Assembly (NCBI RefSeq): GCF_002954705.1
Contig: NZ_MSCO01000001.1
Span: 2,301,971 to 2,365,970 of the forward strand
Origin: Aliivibrio sifiae
Lineage (GTDB): Bacteria > Pseudomonadota > Gammaproteobacteria > Enterobacterales > Vibrionaceae
Length of the DNA stretch: 64,000 nucleotides
Direction: 5' to 3'
The notes below the pieces were generated by a model that ran no database searches, was not told the origin of the DNA, and was given only the letters and a program-made list of their open reading frames with translations. Positions 61,877-64,000 of this stretch are shown one piece after another (within the stretch, counting starts at the first letter, position 1; the number at the start of each line of letters is the position of its first letter). A program made the translations under genes and the position numbers.

Positions 61877-63348
61877 TGGGTAAGCCTACTGGATTTTTAG
61901 AGCATGGTCGTGAGCTACCAAAGAAACTCGACCCAACAGTTCGAATTCAAGACAATAAAGAATTTGTACTGAATGACGAATTTTCTGACAAGATTGGTAC
62001 ACAAGCCTCTCGTTGTATGGATTGTGGTGTACCGTTTTGTCATAACGGTTGCCCAATTGGTAACATCATTCCAGAATTTAATGATGCGGTATATCGTGAT
62101 AGCTGGGAAGAAGCATGGAAGATCTTAAGTTCGACTAACAACTTTCCAGAGTTCACTGGTCGAGTATGTCCGGCACCATGTGAAAGTGCTTGTGTACTTG
62201 GTATTAATCAAGACCCAATCACTATCTGTAATATCGAAAAAACAATTGTAGAAACTGCGTATCGTGAAGGGTACGCACAACCAAAGAAACCTCGTTCTCG
62301 TACAGGTAAAACGGTTGCTATCATCGGTTCAGGTCCTGCAGGTTTAGCCGCAGCAGAACAACTAAACAGTGCAGGACACTCTGTAACTGTCTATGAACGA
62401 GATGAAAAAGTTGGTGGTCTACTACGCTTTGGTATTCCTGACTTCAAGTTAGGCATGGACATCATTGATCGTAAAATCAATCTAATGGCTGATGCCGGTA
62501 TCAAGTTTGAAGTAAATGCGCATATTGGTGTTGATATTAATGCTCAGCAGCTTCGCCAAGATTTTGATGTAGTGCTACTTACTGGTGGTTCTACTGTTCC
62601 ACGAGATCTACCAATCCCAGGTCGTGAACTCAATGGCGTTCACTTTGCGATGGAGTTCCTAGGTCAAAACAATCGCCGTGCTAATAATATGGATCTTAAA
62701 ACTAAAGAGATCCATGCTAAAGGTAAGCATGTTGTTGTCATTGGTGGTGGCGATACAGGTTCTGACTGTGTAGGTACATCGAATCGTCATGGCGCAGCAA
62801 GTATTACTCAGGTTGAGATCATGCCGATCCCACCAGAGAAACGCCCTGCAAATATGCCTTGGCCTCAATACCCAATGATCATGAAAACAACCACTTCTCA
62901 CGAAGAAGGCTGTGAGCGTCATTGGAATATCCTAACCAAAGAATTTATCTCTGATGATGCAGGTAATGTGAAAGGCCTACGTATTGCTGATATTGTTTGG
63001 AAAGATGCGAAGCCAGGTGAACGTCCAGGGTTTGATGAGGTCGCAGGTAGTGAACGAGTGATCCCTTGTGATCAAGCATTTTTAGCGATGGGCTTCTTAC
63101 ACCCAGAACCAACAGGTGTATTAGCTCAATTAGATATTAAACTGGATGATCGCGGTAACGTAGCAACTGATGGTTATGCTACTAATCAAAAAGGTGTTTT
63201 TGCCGCGGGTGATATGCGTACTGGTCAATCCCTGATTGTACGTTGTATTAATGAAGGCCGTGAATGCTCTAGAGAAATAGATGCTTACCTAATGGGTAAC
63301 TCGAACCTAGAAGCAAAAGCGGATTCACTAATGCTATCAGCATCGTAG
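61876..63348 (+). CDS. gltD: Glutamate synthase (NADPH) small subunit
   Basis: FAD/NADPH electron-input subunit. The N-terminal part has two cysteine clusters (SRCMDCGVPFCHNGCPIG and GRVCPAPCESACV) for 4Fe-4S centres. FAD motif AIIGSGPAGLAAAEQL and NADPH motif VVIGGGDTGSDCVGTS follow. Length 490 is slightly above E. coli (472). The start overlaps the gltB stop (TAATG), so the subunits are coupled. Confidence 0.98.
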   Translation: MGKPTGFLEHGRELPKKLDPTVRIQDNKEFVLNDEFSDKIGTQASRCMDCGVPFCHNGCPIGNIIPEFNDAVYRDSWEEAWKILSSTNNFPEFTGRVCPAPCESACVLGINQDPITICNIEKTIVETAYREGYAQPKKPRSRTGKTVAIIGSGPAGLAAAEQLNSAGHSVTVYERDEKVGGLLRFGIPDFKLGMDIIDRKINLMADAGIKFEVNAHIGVDINAQQLRQDFDVVLLTGGSTVPRDLPIPGRELNGVHFAMEFLGQNNRRANNMDLKTKEIHAKGKHVVVIGGGDTGSDCVGTSNRHGAASITQVEIMPIPPEKRPANMPWPQYPMIMKTTTSHEEGCERHWNILTKEFISDDAGNVKGLRIADIVWKDAKPGERPGFDEVAGSERVIPCDQAFLAMGFLHPEPTGVLAQLDIKLDDRGNVATDGYATNQKGVFAAGDMRTGQSLIVRCINEGRECSREIDAYLMGNSNLEAKADSLMLSAS

Positions 63349-63388
63349 TTTTTGGAATAGATTAATTCAGGTTTCCTTCCAAACCTTT

Positions 63389-63416
63389 GGCCAACATTCC
63401 GATGTTGGCCTTTTTT
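63389..63416 (+). terminator. Terminator of gltBD
   Basis: GGCCAACAT / ATGTTGGCC with a TCCG loop and six Ts. Confidence 0.93.
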
Positions 63417-63446
63417 ATTCTATACTGATAATGCCTATTCAAAATA

Positions 63447-63893
63447 ATGAACAGCCCTATGATAAAAATAATCTCCATCTTTTCAATATTGCTAACACTT
63501 ACCGCCTGCAGTAAAGGAGTCGATAATATGCCTGATAAATCAAAAATGATGTGTGCTGATAAACCTAACTGCATCTCGACATTAGAGACTAGAGCTGACT
63601 TCAGCGCCTCCCCTTTCACACTTAATAACCCCGACACAACAATAGAGACTATCGCTCAAATAGCAGAACAACTGAAAGGTGCAAAAATAGCGGTAATTAA
63701 AGAAAACTACGCCAGAATTGAATCGACAAGTACTGTCTTTCGCTTTGTTGATGATTTAGAGCTCAGAATAGAAGGTAGCAACCTTATTGTTCGTTCAGAG
63801 TCTCGTACAGGACACTCTGACTTTGGTGTAAATAAAAAGCGCGTTGAAAAATTAAGAACAATGTTACTAGAACAAAACATAATTTCTCAATAA
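63447..63893 (+). CDS. DUF1499 family lipoprotein
   Basis: A 148-residue protein with a lipoprotein signal (IISIFSILLTLTAC) and DUF1499 landmarks: MCADKPNCIST (the PNCVS-type motif), VFRFVDDLELRI, VRSESRTGHSDFGVNKKRVEKL. Function is unknown. Neither the first ATG nor the ATG four codons later (63459) has a clear ribosome site. It stands between two terminators. Confidence 0.85.
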   Translation: MNSPMIKIISIFSILLTLTACSKGVDNMPDKSKMMCADKPNCISTLETRADFSASPFTLNNPDTTIETIAQIAEQLKGAKIAVIKENYARIESTSTVFRFVDDLELRIEGSNLIVRSESRTGHSDFGVNKKRVEKLRTMLLEQNIISQ

Positions 63894-63962
63894 AAAACCT
63901 AACCAACTGAACTACCACTCTGCAGTATCTATTCAGCATCATTTTACTTTTAGACAAACGTA

Positions 63963-63995
63963 AAAAAGCCCTAATCTTTCGATTAGGGCTTTTTT
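63963..63995 (+). terminator. Terminator after the DUF1499 gene
   Basis: AAAAAGCCCTAATC / GATTAGGGCTTTTT with a TTTC loop and T-run at the window end. Confidence 0.92.
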
Positions 63996-64000
63996 GGTAT

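Noticed and set aside
63362..63637. Open frame of 91 codons opposite the DUF1499 gene
   Set aside because: Antisense to a better-supported lipoprotein gene and running through the gltD terminator.

Overview
The window is chromosomal core DNA from a gamma-proteobacterium of the family Vibrionaceae, most likely Aliivibrio (the Vibrio fischeri group). This is inferred from A+T-rich intergenic DNA, Vibrio-type proteins, an isolated sigma-28-type flagellin gene between relA and mazG, convergent arcA and arcB, and E. coli-like gene blocks in Vibrio order. I see no prophage, insertion sequence, CRISPR array, rRNA or tRNA gene, and no frameshifted gene.

Layout. 20-5006 (-): ftsB-ispD-ispF-truD-surE-pcm-nlpD, running towards rpoS outside the window. 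5161-14200 (-): eno, pyrG, mazG, flagellin, relA, rlmD. 14375-17164 (+): barA. 17203-26438 (-): rpoE-rseA-rseB-rseC, lepA-lepB-rnc-era, recO-pdxJ-acpS. 26755-30174: nadB (+), sdhE-ygfX (-), ygfZ (+). 30175-33980: a candidate sRNA, a small unknown gene, and ygfB-ubiH-ubiI (-). 34234-37636 (+): zapA, 6S RNA, ygfA, rpiA, serA. 37724-41994 (-): a SIMPL-domain protein, MscS, YaaA and an alanine/sodium symporter. 42737-45985: a DUF3545 gene, a MITE-like repeat, a hemerythrin protein, nfo-ung (-) and grcA (+). 46124-51059 (-): thrL-thrA-thrB-thrC. 51225-56760: an RraA-like protein (-), arcA (+), and arcB with a co-transcribed lipoprotein gene plus yhcC (-). 57329-63893 (+): gltB-gltD and a DUF1499 lipoprotein.

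Themes. Several genes belong to redox or anaerobic control: ArcA/ArcB, GrcA behind a near-perfect FNR box, hemerythrin, and an FNR box before arcA. Others cover envelope stress (sigma-E operon with its own sigma-E promoter), stringent response (RelA), carbon storage control (BarA), and nitrogen and amino-acid entry (GltBD, Thr operon, SerA). ung and nfo form a base-excision repair pair.

No large novel system is evident. The points most worth a second look are non-coding or small: a four-hairpin candidate sRNA at 30353-30473 with two ACTCC segments, a perfect 38-bp palindrome at 45360-45397, a MITE-like element at 42922-43039, a hairpin that buries the arcB ribosome binding site, structured arcA and gltB leaders, a PurR-like operator before rpiA, an uncharacterised lipoprotein coupled to arcB, and an RraA-like protein that keeps the aldolase D-X20-R-D motif.
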